From: an uncultured Clostridia bacterium
Lineage (GTDB): Bacteria; Bacillota; Clostridia; TANB77; CAG-508
Direction of reading: 5' to 3'
NCBI GenBank assembly: GCA_934122085.1
Contig: CAKOVS010000012.1
Location: forward strand, 1-45,223
Length of the DNA: 45,223 bases
Shown: one piece after another, positions 8,650 to 16,640 of the stretch
Numbering within the stretch: position 1 is the first letter of the stretch
How the letters are laid out: every line of letters begins with the position of its first letter
Position numbers and translations under genes: made by a program
The notes under the pieces: model-generated
Seen by the model: the letters and a program-made list of their open reading frames with translations, nothing else
Database searches by the model: none
Told to the model about the DNA's origin: nothing

Positions 8650-9096
8650 ATGTGGCAAATATGGTTAATTGCTTCTGGAATATTTTTTATATGTGAAATA
8701 ATTACTGTAGGCTTCTTAGTTTTTTGGTTAGGTGTTGGTGCTTTAGTTGCAATGCTTGTTAGTTTTTTTACATCAAATATTATTGTTCAAATGTCTGTAT
8801 TTGTAATATCTTCTGGCTTATTAATTTTTGCAACAAGACCATTAGTTAATAAAATAAATAGAAAAGATGTTGTTCCAACTAATGTTTATTCTTTAATTGG
8901 AAAAAAAGCAATTGTTATTGAAGATATAGATTGGGTAACAGGAAAAGGTCAAATTAAATTTGAAGGTGAAATTTGGTCTGCTAAAAGTAAAGAACAAGTA
9001 AACATTCCAACAGGCAGTGAAGTTGAAATTGTTTCAATAGAAGGTGTAAAAGCATTTGTTAAACCATTAAAAATAAATTCTAATATAAAAGCTTAG
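8650..9096 (+). CDS. NfeD family membrane protein (short type)
   Basis: NfeD proteins partner SPFH/stomatin proteins in membrane microdomains. The protein has an N-terminal helical membrane part: IWLIASGIFFICEIITVGF, then a Gly/Ala-rich segment, then MSVFVISSGLLIFATRPLV. A C-terminal OB-fold follows (YSLIGKKAIVIEDID to VKAFVKPL). I chose the ATG at 8650, with GGAGGG five bases upstream, rather than the TTG at 8638. At 148 residues it is the short form without the N-terminal serine protease. It precedes the SPFH gene by 106 nt on the same strand. Confidence 0.88.
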   Translation: MWQIWLIASGIFFICEIITVGFLVFWLGVGALVAMLVSFFTSNIIVQMSVFVISSGLLIFATRPLVNKINRKDVVPTNVYSLIGKKAIVIEDIDWVTGKGQIKFEGEIWSAKSKEQVNIPTGSEVEIVSIEGVKAFVKPLKINSNIKA

Positions 9097-9172
9097 TATT
9101 AAATTGTTTTTAATATTATTATATATATTACCTAAGAAAAAATTTATAAAATATTAAAATATTATATGTAGG

Positions 9173-9189
9173 CAATATATAATTGCCAA
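9173..9189 (+). promoter_or_regulatory. Small hairpin just before the SPFH gene RBS
   Basis: GGCAAT-ATATA-ATTGCC forms a perfect 6-bp stem five bases before AGGAGG of the SPFH gene. It could tune translation or mark an mRNA processing site; this is inference. Confidence 0.3.
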
Positions 9190-9202
9190 AAAGGAGGAAA
9201 TT

Positions 9203-10105
9203 ATGTGGTTTTTAATTGTGCTACTTGTTATAATATTAGTTATAGCATTCAAATCAATTAAAGTTGTTAGACAATCTGAGGTTTATATTATTGAAAGATT
9301 AGGAAAGTTTCACAAAGTTGCTGATGCTGGTCTTACAATAATAATTCCATTTTTTGACCATGTTAGAAGTGTTGTAAGTTTAAAGCAACAAACAATGGAT
9401 GTTCCACCTCAAGGAGTTATTACTAAGGATAATGTTACAATAACAATAGATACTGTTGTATTTTATCAAATAACAGACCCAGCAAAAGCTGTTTATGAAA
9501 TTCAAAGTTTAAAGAAAGGTATTGAATATCTTGCAATTACTACAATACGTGATATTGTTGGTAAAATGGACTTAGATGAAACATTTAGTTCTAGAGATGG
9601 TATAAACTCTCAATTAAGAACAATACTTGATGATGCAACAGATAGATGGGGATGTAAAATTGATAGAGTTGAAATCAAAGATATTACACCTCCTGCAGAT
9701 ATTAGAGATGCAATGGAAAAACAAATGAATGCAGAAAGAAATAAAAGAGCATTAATTCTTGAAGCAGAAGCTCAAAAACAATCTGCTGTTACTATTGCAG
9801 AAGGTAAAAAACAAGCTGCCATTCTTGAAGCTGAAGCTGACAGAGAATCTAGAATTCGTAGAGCTGCCGGTGAAGCACAAGCTATTAAAGAAGTTGCAGA
9901 AGCTAAAGCTAAAGAAATTGCTATGGTTTATGATGCAATAAAATCTGCTGATCCAGATGAAAAACTTGTTCAAATTAAATCTCTTGAAGCTCTTGAAGAA
10001 ATTGCAAAAGGTGATGCAAATAAGGTATTTATTCCTTTTGAAGCAACAAGTGTTTTAAGTAGTTTAGGTGCTGTAAAAGAAATTTTAAAAGATGATAAAA
10101 AATAA
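9203..10105 (+). CDS. SPFH/Band 7 domain protein (paraslipin / QmcA type)
   Basis: This stomatin/prohibitin-family protein is predicted to organise membrane microdomains together with NfeD. An N-terminal membrane segment (WFLIVLLVIILVIAFKSI) is followed by the SPFH core: VRQSEVYIIERLGKFHK, DVPPQGVITKDNVTITIDTV and TTIRDIVGKMDLDETFSSRD. An Ala/Glu-rich coiled coil follows (about residues 170-240), with the EAEADRESRIRRAAGEAQA type repeat of the family. The length of 300 residues is typical. AGGAGG is well placed. It is probably cotranscribed with nfeD and ends at a strong terminator. Confidence 0.93.
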   Translation: MWFLIVLLVIILVIAFKSIKVVRQSEVYIIERLGKFHKVADAGLTIIIPFFDHVRSVVSLKQQTMDVPPQGVITKDNVTITIDTVVFYQITDPAKAVYEIQSLKKGIEYLAITTIRDIVGKMDLDETFSSRDGINSQLRTILDDATDRWGCKIDRVEIKDITPPADIRDAMEKQMNAERNKRALILEAEAQKQSAVTIAEGKKQAAILEAEADRESRIRRAAGEAQAIKEVAEAKAKEIAMVYDAIKSADPDEKLVQIKSLEALEEIAKGDANKVFIPFEATSVLSSLGAVKEILKDDKK

Positions 10106-10114
10106 TAAATTAAT

Positions 10115-10150
10115 AAAAGACCTCAATATTAAAATGAGGTCTTTTATTTT
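10115..10150. terminator. Bidirectional terminator
   Basis: AAAAGACCTC and GAGGTCTTTT flank an 11-nt loop, with T runs in both directions. It serves the SPFH gene (plus) and the CDF transporter (minus). Confidence 0.9.
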
Positions 10151-11025
10151 AAATATGGTTCTATATGAATAATAGCTTTATACACATTATCTAATTTTGT
10201 CATATCTTTCTCAAGTTTATCTGCTAATTTATGACTTTGGAATGTTGTCATATTTCCGTCAACAGCTATCGTTAAGAATACAATATATTGATATCCAACA
10301 GGTGCTGATGAAATATCATTTATGGATTTTATTTCTTTATATGTATGTAAAACATTTAATATAGTATCTTTTGTTTTTTCATCAATTGATCTATCCATTA
10401 ATATATTATAACTTTCTATAAAAATTTCTACACCTGTTTTGCATATCCAAGCAGATATTCCTATTCCTACAACTCCATCAAACCATTGTATACCTTTTAA
10501 AGATAATAGTACAGAAATTAATGTAAATGTTGTTATTATACAGTCATTTCTATGGTCTTCCATACTCGCTTGTAATAAAATATTTTTACATTTTTCATAA
10601 GATATCTTTACATAAATATATAAACACAATTTAGTTATAATTGTTACAATACATACTACTACAAGCCACCATGAAAATGTTAATTCGCTTCCATTTATTA
10701 AACTTTTGAATGCATCTATTATCGTTTTTATAGATACAAATATCATTGATATTGATATAAAAAGTGAAAATATATATTCTGCTTTTCCATGTCCAAAATT
10801 ATGGTCATCATCACGTGGTACACTTGCAATTTTATTTCCTATTGATGTCATTATAGATGCAAATATATCTCCTGCACTATTTATACTATCTGCTATCATA
10901 GCTTGACTTTTTGTTGAAAATCCAACAATTGCTTTTATTGAAAGTAAAAATATGTTTCCTATTATTCCAAATAATCCTACTCTTTTAGTTATTTCAAATC
11001 TATTCACATTCTTGTTTTCTTTCAT
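10144..11025 (-). CDS. Cation diffusion facilitator family transporter
   Basis: CDF transporters export divalent metals (Zn, Fe, Mn, Co) by proton antiport across the cytoplasmic membrane. Six helices can be drawn in residues 15-200. The metal-site signatures are MIADSINSAGD in helix 2 and MEDHRNDCIITTF in helix 5. The loop motif DDDHNFGHGKAEY between helices 2 and 3 is a family hallmark. A small cytoplasmic ferredoxin-like domain forms the C-terminus. The metal cannot be told from sequence alone; the D/N and H/D pattern differs slightly from FieF. GGGAG precedes the ATG. It shares its terminator with the convergent SPFH gene. Confidence 0.92.
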   Translation of the reverse strand: MKENKNVNRFEITKRVGLFGIIGNIFLLSIKAIVGFSTKSQAMIADSINSAGDIFASIMTSIGNKIASVPRDDDHNFGHGKAEYIFSLFISISMIFVSIKTIIDAFKSLINGSELTFSWWLVVVCIVTIITKLCLYIYVKISYEKCKNILLQASMEDHRNDCIITTFTLISVLLSLKGIQWFDGVVGIGISAWICKTGVEIFIESYNILMDRSIDEKTKDTILNVLHTYKEIKSINDISSAPVGYQYIVFLTIAVDGNMTTFQSHKLADKLEKDMTKLDNVYKAIIHIEPYLK

Positions 11026-11144
11026 AATGTTTCTCCCTTATTTTGAATTTGTGTATTTTATTATTATATATCTTTACTTTTTATTTAGCAATAGTTTTAT
11101 ATATGGAATTAATACTTTTAAATTTGGTTTAAAAATATGAAAAT

Positions 11145-11513
11145 TTATCTAGATTTATTTACTCCTAATATTCCACCAAACATACCACATATCATTCCTG
11201 AGATAATCATTGCGATTGATTGCATTGATAATGCAAATTTTTGATTTATTATACTTGAAATTACATATATTCCTATTAGATATATTCCGCCTATTATAGC
11301 TCCATTTAATAAGCCATTTTTTTGCATTTTGGAATTTGATATTGTGCTACCTATAAATATGCTTATTGCTGTTATTACTATTATTGTTGGTGTTATAAAA
11401 CTTTCACTTATGTTTGTATATGTGAAAATTACTGAGAATATTAATAAAAATATTATTGTTGTCATAAATGATATTATTGTTCCTTTTATAACATTTGAAA
11501 TTGATGCCATCAT
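11145..11513 (-). CDS. TIGR04086 family four-helix membrane protein
   Basis: This small integral membrane protein has four predicted helices in 122 residues: about 9-29, 39-57, 68-87 and 95-116. The last contains GMICGMFGGILG. Its size, topology and glycine-rich last helix match the TIGR04086 (YrzE-like) family common in Clostridia, whose function is unknown. Either of the two leading Met codons may be the start. The Shine-Dalgarno is weak. A GGAG site about 40 nt upstream has no usable start next to it. The small ORF at 11574-11753 lies upstream on the same strand. Confidence 0.75.
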   Translation of the reverse strand: MMASISNVIKGTIISFMTTIIFLLIFSVIFTYTNISESFITPTIIVITAISIFIGSTISNSKMQKNGLLNGAIIGGIYLIGIYVISSIINQKFALSMQSIAMIISGMICGMFGGILGVNKSR

Positions 11514-11573
11514 TTTTTATTTACCTGATATTTTTCTTCTCTATATCAGTTTCTCCTTTCTTTTTTATATATT

Positions 11574-11753
11574 TTATTCATAAGTTTGAATTTTATGAGT
11601 TATTCTTACCATATTTAATTCTCCAAAATTTAAAAGGCATAGATTACATAAAATGCAATCTATGCCTTTTGATATAAAAATAATTTTTGAAAAGTTTTTT
11701 TCTAATTTTTCTATTACATCACTTAATTCTATTTCTTCTCCATGTCCTTCCAT
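11574..11753 (-). CDS. Small acidic ORF (59 residues) with strong RBS
   Basis: The ATG at 11753 is preceded by AGGAGGAG at ideal spacing, one of the best ribosome binding sites in the window. The product begins MEGHGEEIELSDVIEKLEK, an acidic amphipathic helix. It continues through a segment with three cysteines (GIDCILCNLC) and stops at 11574. The middle of the ORF is also a 14-bp perfect inverted repeat. The true gene may therefore be shorter, or a truncated remnant whose 3' end has been replaced. I recognise no family. TIGR04086 proteins often sit near the SCIFF peptide gene in Clostridia, but this is not SCIFF. Confidence 0.45.
   Translation of the reverse strand: MEGHGEEIELSDVIEKLEKNFSKIIFISKGIDCILCNLCLLNFGELNMVRITHKIQTYE
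11632..11670. terminator. 14-bp perfect inverted repeat
   Basis: Arms 11632-11645 and 11657-11670 start and end with four A or T on each strand, so it could terminate in either direction. It lies inside the 59-residue ORF, upstream of the TIGR04086 gene. Confidence 0.6.
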
Positions 11754-11883
11754 TTGTTTTTCTCCTCCTATTATATATAATAATTTTTTCTTTAAATATA
11801 TAATTTAAAGATCTTCTTCAAATTAATTTGAGCAATAAAAAATCATAAAGTCAATGGAAATATCATAATTTTAATTAATAAAT

Positions 11884-11919
11884 TAGGAAGTTCAGAGAAC
11901 TTTCCTAGTATATAAAAAA
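11884..11919 (-). repeat. Terminator-associated hairpin repeat, short copy B1
   Basis: On the minus strand this reads TATATACTAGGAAAGTTC, then TCT, then GAACTTCCTA. It follows directly on the T run of the rplS terminator. It is close to the copy at 38985-39026 and shares its TAGGAAAGTTCTC core with the two 118-bp copies. Confidence 0.75.
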
Positions 11920-11943
11920 TACACCTCCATTATGAGATGTATT
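11914..11943 (-). terminator. rplS operon terminator
   Basis: On the minus strand AATACATCTC pairs with GAGGTGTATT (one G-U) and is followed by six T, about 13 nt after the rplS stop. Confidence 0.85.
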
Positions 11944-11955
11944 CTTCAATATAAA

Positions 11956-12402
11956 TTATTCAGCTTTTTCTGATGTTTCAGCAACAGTTTCTGTAGCTTC
12001 TGCAACTGGTTCTTCTGCTAAATCTTCTTTAACAACAATTTCTTTGTTTTCAATTCTAGCTCCAACCATTTCTTTTGTCTTAGAAGCTTTTCCTGTTCTC
12101 TCTCTTAAGTAGTATAATTTAGCTCTTCTAGCTTTACCAACTCTAACTACTTCTACTTTTTCAACTAATGGTGAATGGATTAAGAATGTTTTTTCAACTC
12201 CTACACCGTAAGAGATTTTTCTTACTGTAAATGTAGCGTTAACTCCTCCACCTTGTTTTTTAATTATAATTCCTTCAAATACTTGGATTCTTTCTTTGTT
12301 TCCTTCTTTGATTTTAACATGTACTCTTACTGTATTTCCAACTTTTAAATCTGGAATAGTATTTTTTAATTGTTCATGTTCTATTGATTTTATGATATCC
12401 AT
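11956..12402 (-). CDS. rplS: 50S ribosomal protein L19
   Basis: L19 lies at the 30S-50S interface of the ribosome. The ATG at 12402 (MDIIKSIEHEQL) has AGGAGG nine bases upstream; the open frame to 12465 has no such support. The core is canonical: GNTVRVHVKIKEGNKERIQV, FEGIIIKKQGGG, TFTVRKISYGVGVEKTF and KARRAKLYYLRE. An acidic Ala/Glu-rich tail of about 35 residues extends past the usual end, as in several Clostridia. The protein has 148 residues. It is the last gene of the ylxM-ffh-rplS operon. Confidence 0.97.
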   Translation of the reverse strand: MDIIKSIEHEQLKNTIPDLKVGNTVRVHVKIKEGNKERIQVFEGIIIKKQGGGVNATFTVRKISYGVGVEKTFLIHSPLVEKVEVVRVGKARRAKLYYLRERTGKASKTKEMVGARIENKEIVVKEDLAEEPVAEATETVAETSEKAE

Positions 12403-12467
12403 CGTATTTACCTCCTTCTTTCTTCGTACAAGCGGTGCACTGGAATTGTTTTGCACTTTGCACATAA
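12403..12467 (-). promoter_or_regulatory. Possible L19 leader structure
   Basis: The 65-nt gap between trmD and rplS contains GTGCA and TGCAC arms around a short loop, plus a further GC-rich segment before AGGAGG. Autoregulatory L19 leaders occur at this place in other Firmicutes. The match to that RNA family is not established here. Confidence 0.3.
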
Positions 12468-13196
12468 TTATTTTATATCTTTTTTAGATTTTATTTCATC
12501 TAAATATTTTTTATCTTGTTCAGATAATTCTACATTTTCTAAAAGTTCTGGTCTTTTATAATATGTATTTTTTAAAGCTTGATATCTTCTCCATTTGTTT
12601 ATATTTTCATGATGACCTGATTGTAAAATTTCTGGTACCTTTACACCTTCAAAGGTTTCTGGTCTAGTATATTGTGGATATTCAAGAATTCCTTGCGAAA
12701 ATGATTCTTCAGATGTTGAATCATCACTTAAAACTCCTTCTACATATCTACTTACAGAATCTATTAATACCATTGCTGGAAGTTCCCCTCCTGTTAGTAC
12801 ATAATTTCCTATAGATATTTCCTCATCTACAATTTTATCTAATACTCTCTGGTCTACTCCTTCATAATGTCCACAAAGTATGATAAGATGTTCTTCTTTA
12901 CTTAATTCTTCTACCTTTTTTTGATTTAAAACTTGTCCTTGTGGTGACATATATATAACTTTAGCATTTGTTTTTTTTATAGATTTATATGCATTATATA
13001 TAACATCTGCTTGCATTACCATACCTGCACCACCACCATATGGTGTGTCATCAACTTTTTTGTGCTTATTTTCTGAAAAGTCTCTAATATTTATTAAATT
13101 AACTTCTATTAGTTTATTTTCTTCTGCTCTTCCTAGAATGCTTTGCTTAACAGGCTCAAACATTTCAGGAAATAGTGTAAGCACATCAAATTTCAT
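12468..13196 (-). CDS. trmD: tRNA (guanine-N1-)-methyltransferase
   Basis: TrmD methylates G37 of tRNAs next to the anticodon, preventing +1 frameshifting. The protein opens MKFDVLTLFPEMFEP. It shows DDTPYGGGAGMVMQADVI, the knot segment ILCGHYEGVDQRVLD and SIGNYVLTGGELPAM, all SPOUT-fold TrmD signatures. SQGILEYPQYTRP and GHHENINKWRR complete the match. The 242 residues are of normal length. It starts 15 nt after rimM and ends 65 nt before rplS. Confidence 0.97.
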   Translation of the reverse strand: MKFDVLTLFPEMFEPVKQSILGRAEENKLIEVNLINIRDFSENKHKKVDDTPYGGGAGMVMQADVIYNAYKSIKKTNAKVIYMSPQGQVLNQKKVEELSKEEHLIILCGHYEGVDQRVLDKIVDEEISIGNYVLTGGELPAMVLIDSVSRYVEGVLSDDSTSEESFSQGILEYPQYTRPETFEGVKVPEILQSGHHENINKWRRYQALKNTYYKRPELLENVELSEQDKKYLDEIKSKKDIK

Positions 13197-13211
13197 ACAT
13201 TCCTCAACTTT

Positions 13212-13718
13212 CTAAATCAATCCTGGTATTAGATGAACTGTAATTTTTCTACCTTCTAAATCGACATTTTTTATAACATCTTTTATTCCTGGTAGTAAAA
13301 CTTGTTTTCCTAATTCATCTTTTATTACATATATGTCATTTGCTCCTGTATTATAGATATCATCAACTTTTCCTAGTAGTTTTCCTTCTTCTGTATAAAC
13401 TTCCAATCCAATTAAATCTACTATATAATATGTTCCCTCTTCAAGTGGAACAGCATGTTCTCTATCTACTTCAAGATAAGCATTTTTTAGTAAATCTGCT
13501 TGTTCTGGTGTATTTATACCTTCAAGCTTTATCAATACCATATTTTTATGATATCTTACTCTTTCTACTTTATAAAGTTTTGATTCTTTTTTAGATTTAA
13601 CATATACTTCTTCTAAATCGTCAAATCTTGTTATATCATTTGTAAAAGGTGTTACTTTAATTTCTCCTTTTATACCATGTGTATTAACAATTTGACCTAT
13701 TTCTAGCTTTTTTTGCAT
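13212..13718 (-). CDS. rimM: 16S rRNA processing protein RimM
   Basis: RimM assists maturation of the 30S head and binds S19. The N-terminal barrel opens LEIGQIVNTHGIKGEIKV. The second, PRC-barrel domain reads YYIVDLIGLEVYTEEGKLLG and ends with QVLLPGIKDVIKNVDLE. The length of 168 residues is normal. AAAGGA lies before the ATG. It sits between khpA and trmD, in the expected order. Confidence 0.95.
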   Translation of the reverse strand: MQKKLEIGQIVNTHGIKGEIKVTPFTNDITRFDDLEEVYVKSKKESKLYKVERVRYHKNMVLIKLEGINTPEQADLLKNAYLEVDREHAVPLEEGTYYIVDLIGLEVYTEEGKLLGKVDDIYNTGANDIYVIKDELGKQVLLPGIKDVIKNVDLEGRKITVHLIPGLI

Positions 13719-13748
13719 TGTTTACCATTCCTTTCATGGTAAATTTAT

Positions 13749-13979
13749 CTATCCAATAAATTCAACATTTACTTTTTTGTCTTTTTTTCCAGCAACTGCT
13801 TTCATTACTGTTCTGATAGATTGAGCTATTTTTCCTTGTTTTCCAATTACTTTTCCAAAGTCTTCATCAGCTACTTTTACTTCGAAAACTATTGATTTTT
13901 CATTTTCAACTTCTTTTATTTCAACAGCATCTTTATTGTTTACTAAGTTTTTGATTATAACTTCTAAAACTTCTTTCAT
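13749..13979 (-). CDS. khpA: KH-domain RNA-binding protein KhpA
   Basis: KhpA (YlqC) is a small KH-domain protein that binds RNA, often with KhpB, and influences cell size and mRNA stability. Almost the entire 76 residues is one KH domain with the signature FGKVIGKQGKIAQSIRTVM. A good GGAGG precedes the ATG. It lies between rpsP and rimM, as in Bacillus and Clostridium. Confidence 0.95.
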   Translation of the reverse strand: MKEVLEVIIKNLVNNKDAVEIKEVENEKSIVFEVKVADEDFGKVIGKQGKIAQSIRTVMKAVAGKKDKKVNVEFIG

Positions 13980-14015
13980 AATCTTTCCTCCAACATAATA
14001 TTTTTTTCAAAAAAA

Positions 14016-14246
14016 TTATGCGTTTTTGATTAATGCTTTTACTGTTTCTGTTGGTTGTGCACCATTTTTCATCCATTGTTCTAATTTTTCTTTATTTAAT
14101 ACTATTGTAGATGGTTCTGTCATTGGATCATATGTTCCAATTTGTTCAATTATTTTTCCATCTCTTGGAGATCTAGAATCAGCTACTACTATATGATAGA
14201 ATGGAGCTTTTTTCTTTCCTTCTCTTTGTAATCTTATTTTTACCAT
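14016..14246 (-). CDS. rpsP: 30S ribosomal protein S16
   Basis: S16 is a structural protein of the 30S subunit. I chose the ATG at 14246 (MVKIRLQREGKKK) rather than the GTG at 14258; AGAGGTG is correctly placed for the ATG. The sequence FYHIVVADSRSPRDGK, then IEQIGTYDPM, is diagnostic. The protein has 76 residues, slightly shorter than most. It lies 86 nt after ffh and 36 nt before khpA. Confidence 0.97.
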   Translation of the reverse strand: MVKIRLQREGKKKAPFYHIVVADSRSPRDGKIIEQIGTYDPMTEPSTIVLNKEKLEQWMKNGAQPTETVKALIKNA

Positions 14247-14332
14247 TTTTAATTTCACCTCTTTCTGAATTAAAATTTCTGTATTTAGAAATTTTAGATT
14301 TTTATATATAAAATATAAAATTAATAACTTAT

Positions 14333-15694
14333 TTAAAATTTGAAGTCTTTGAACTCTTTCATATCGTCCATATTCATACTTTTCATCATTTTTCTCATAC
14401 TGCCTTTATCATTTTTTAATTTTTTCATCATTTTTTGTGTCATTTCAAATGAATTTATGAATTTGTTTACATCTTGTACTTGTGTTCCACTTCCTTTTGC
14501 AATACGTAATCTTCTACTTCCATTTAAGATTTTTACATTTCTTTTTTCTTGTTTTGTCATTGAACATATTATTGCTTCAACTTTATCAAATTCTTTATCG
14601 TCAATGTTTAAATCTTTTATTTTGTTCATTCCTGGTATCATTTTTAATATTGATGAGAATGAGCCCATTTTCTTTACTTGACGTATTTGTGCTAAATAGT
14701 CATCTAAATCTAATTCATTTTTACGTAATTGCTTTTCTAATTTTTCAGCATCTTCTTCTGATATAGCTTCTTCTGCTTTTTCAATTATTGAAAGTACATC
14801 TCCCATTCCTAAAATTCTTGATGTCATTCTTTCTGGATTAAATACTTCTATATCATTTAATTTTTCACCTGTTGCTGCAAATTTTATTGGCTTTCCTGTT
14901 ACTTTTTTTACTGAAAGTGCTGCACCACCACGTGTATCTCCATCTAGTTTTGTTAATACAACTCCATCAATTCCAACATTTTCATTAAATGTTTGTGCAA
15001 TGTTTACTGCATCTTGACCTGTCATTGAGTCAACTACTAATAATATTTCGTGTGGTTTTATATTTGTTTTTAGATTTTTTAATTCTTGCATTAACTCTTC
15101 ATCTATATGTAGACGTCCAGCTGTATCTAATATGACTACATCATTTAGTTTTGACATTGCAACACTCATTGCTTGTTTTGCAATATGTACAACATCTTTT
15201 GATTGTTCATTTGCATATACTGGTATATTTAATTGTGCTCCAACAACTTGTAATTGTTTTATAGCTGCTGGTCTATAAATATCACATGCAACTAGCAATG
15301 GTTTCTTACCTTGTTTTCTTAATAGATTTGCTAACTTTCCTGCTGTAGTTGTTTTACCAGAACCTTGAAGTCCAACTAGCATTATTATTGTTGGTGGGTT
15401 TGGTGTAAAATTGATTTTACTTTCTGTTCCACCTAATAGTTCTATCATTTCATCTTTAACAATTTTTATTACTTGTTGACCTGGTGTTAATGATTTCATA
15501 ACATCTTGTCCTAAAGCTTTTTCTTGAATATTTGCTATAAATTCTTTTACTATTTTATAGTTTACATCAGCTTCTAATAATGCTAATTTTACTTCTCTTA
15601 GCATTTCTTTTAAGTCAGATTCTGTTATTCTGGCTTTTCCTCTTAGTTTTCTTGTTATTTCCTGAAATCTTGATGATAGTCCTTCAAATGCCAT
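14333..15694 (-). CDS. ffh: Signal recognition particle protein Ffh
   Basis: Ffh is the SRP54 GTPase that binds signal sequences of nascent membrane proteins and docks on FtsY. The N domain opens MAFEGLSSRFQEITRKLRG. The G domain shows GLQGSGKTTTAGKLA (G1), DIYRPAAIKQLQ, VILDTAGRLHIDEELM (G3) and TKLDGDTRGGAAL (G4). The methionine-rich M domain (about residues 300-453) carries RRLRIAKGSGTQVQDVN, the 4.5S RNA-binding loop. At 453 residues it is full length. It is preceded by ylxM with a 22-nt gap, and CTCC-type RBS bases precede the ATG on the minus strand. Confidence 0.98.
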   Translation of the reverse strand: MAFEGLSSRFQEITRKLRGKARITESDLKEMLREVKLALLEADVNYKIVKEFIANIQEKALGQDVMKSLTPGQQVIKIVKDEMIELLGGTESKINFTPNPPTIIMLVGLQGSGKTTTAGKLANLLRKQGKKPLLVACDIYRPAAIKQLQVVGAQLNIPVYANEQSKDVVHIAKQAMSVAMSKLNDVVILDTAGRLHIDEELMQELKNLKTNIKPHEILLVVDSMTGQDAVNIAQTFNENVGIDGVVLTKLDGDTRGGAALSVKKVTGKPIKFAATGEKLNDIEVFNPERMTSRILGMGDVLSIIEKAEEAISEEDAEKLEKQLRKNELDLDDYLAQIRQVKKMGSFSSILKMIPGMNKIKDLNIDDKEFDKVEAIICSMTKQEKRNVKILNGSRRLRIAKGSGTQVQDVNKFINSFEMTQKMMKKLKNDKGSMRKMMKSMNMDDMKEFKDFKF

Positions 15695-15716
15695 ATTTGC
15701 CTCCTAATTCTTTTGT

Positions 15717-16064
15717 TTATACTAAACAATTTAATTCTTTTTTAACTTCTTCTAATATATTATTAACTTTTTCATCTGATGAATCTTCATGTATTTTATT
15801 AAGTTGTGCTAATATATTCTCAATTTGTTTTTCTTGATTCATTGTCTTCTTCATAAACAATAGCTTTTCTTCATATTCGAAAAGTTTCTTTTCCCCCTTT
15901 TTTATGATATCTCTTACTCCTTGCCTTGTTATTCCATCATTTTGTGCTATTTCTGCTAATGACAAGTCTTCATTGTAGTAGTAGTCTATGTATTCTTTTT
16001 GCTTTTCTGTTAATAGTTCTCCATATATTTGCCATAACATACTTATTTCTATTTTTTTATCCAT
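15717..16064 (-). CDS. ylxM: YlxM-family helix-turn-helix protein
   Basis: YlxM is a small sigma-70-region-4-like DNA-binding protein that is encoded next to ffh and reported to modulate the SRP. The segment EKQKEYIDYYYNEDLSLAEI followed by AQNDGITRQGVRDIIKKGEK is the family helix-turn-helix. The C-terminal half is charged and helical. It is 115 residues long. It is the first gene of the operon, downstream of a consensus promoter with a palindrome (separate entry). GGAGTGG precedes the ATG. Confidence 0.9.
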   Translation of the reverse strand: MDKKIEISMLWQIYGELLTEKQKEYIDYYYNEDLSLAEIAQNDGITRQGVRDIIKKGEKKLFEYEEKLLFMKKTMNQEKQIENILAQLNKIHEDSSDEKVNNILEEVKKELNCLV

Positions 16065-16087
16065 TTTCTACCACTCCTATTTTTCTA

Positions 16088-16158
16088 AAGTGATACCTTA
16101 TAATGTTAAATAAGGTGTAATGCTAATATACTTTACACCTTTTTTGCTAATTTGTCAA
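16088..16158 (-). promoter_or_regulatory. Promoter with palindrome and 5'-UTR hairpin for the ylxM-ffh-rplS operon
   Basis: On the minus strand TTGACA (16153-16158), 17 bases and TAAAGT (16130-16135) form a good sigma-A promoter. A 9-bp palindrome AAGGTGTAA / TTACACCTT (16112-16120 with 16133-16141) overlaps the -10. One of its arms can instead pair with a downstream sequence (ACCTTAT with ATAAGGT) to give a second hairpin in the 5' UTR. The mutually exclusive pairings suggest an operator or attenuation device; this is inference. Confidence 0.5.
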
Positions 16159-16199
16159 GTGTTTTAAGGATTTTTTTACATTTTTATTGTTATAAAACC

Positions 16200-16232
16200 C
16201 AAAAAAGGAAACAACTAATTAAAGTTGCTCCC
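16200..16232 (-). terminator. veg terminator
   Basis: On the minus strand GGAGCAACT pairs with AGTTGTTTCC and is followed by TTTTTT. The left arm overlaps the last codons of veg. Confidence 0.8.
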
Positions 16233-16527
16233 TTACATATTTTCTTTTTTTTGATTGAAACACCTCTGGTGGTATTATTGGATTAAATCCTTCGCCATCA
16301 AATACATCTAACTCTATTGTTCTTGTTAGTAGGTCAGTATATGTATATGATGCGGTTCTATTGTTTTCCTCATATTTAACAACAAAAAGGTTGCTATATA
16401 CTTTTTCTATTGTTCCTTCTTTTTCAAATTCCCTGCTTCTGCCCAATGAGCCTTTCACAATAATCTTTTGACCAATTTTGTCTGTAATGTCTGTTTTTAA
16501 ACTTGAAATATCAGTTCTACAAATCAT
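16219..16527 (-). CDS. veg: Veg family protein
   Basis: Veg (DUF1021) is a small protein reported in Bacillus to act in biofilm regulation and spore outgrowth. The family pattern is visible: DITDKIGQKIIVKGSLGRSR, then EGTIEKVYSNLFVVKY, then TASYTYTDLLTRTIEL. I chose the ATG at 16527 (MICRTDISS), nine bases after AGGTG, rather than the GTG at 16536; this gives 102 residues. Its position right after yabG matches the Bacillus order yabG-sspF-veg, with sspF absent. Four phased repeats lie upstream (separate entry). Confidence 0.88.
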   Translation of the reverse strand: MICRTDISSLKTDITDKIGQKIIVKGSLGRSREFEKEGTIEKVYSNLFVVKYEENNRTASYTYTDLLTRTIELDVFDGEGFNPIIPPEVFQSKKRKYVREQL

Positions 16528-16640
16528 TAGATTCACCTACTTTGCTTAAGATATGCCAAGTATATCATCTGAAAGATCATTTGTCAAAGACTGTAAATTT
16601 ATGTCATCAAAATATTTCCTTAGACTATCAACACATTCAC

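Noticed and set aside
11145..11753. SCIFF peptide next to the TIGR04086 gene
   Set aside because: The small ORF has three cysteines and no six-cysteine pattern, and no radical-SAM maturase follows.
16195..16206. Plus-strand terminator in the ylxM-veg gap
   Set aside because: No plus-strand gene precedes it; the T-rich sequence fits the minus-strand veg terminator and ylxM promoter better.
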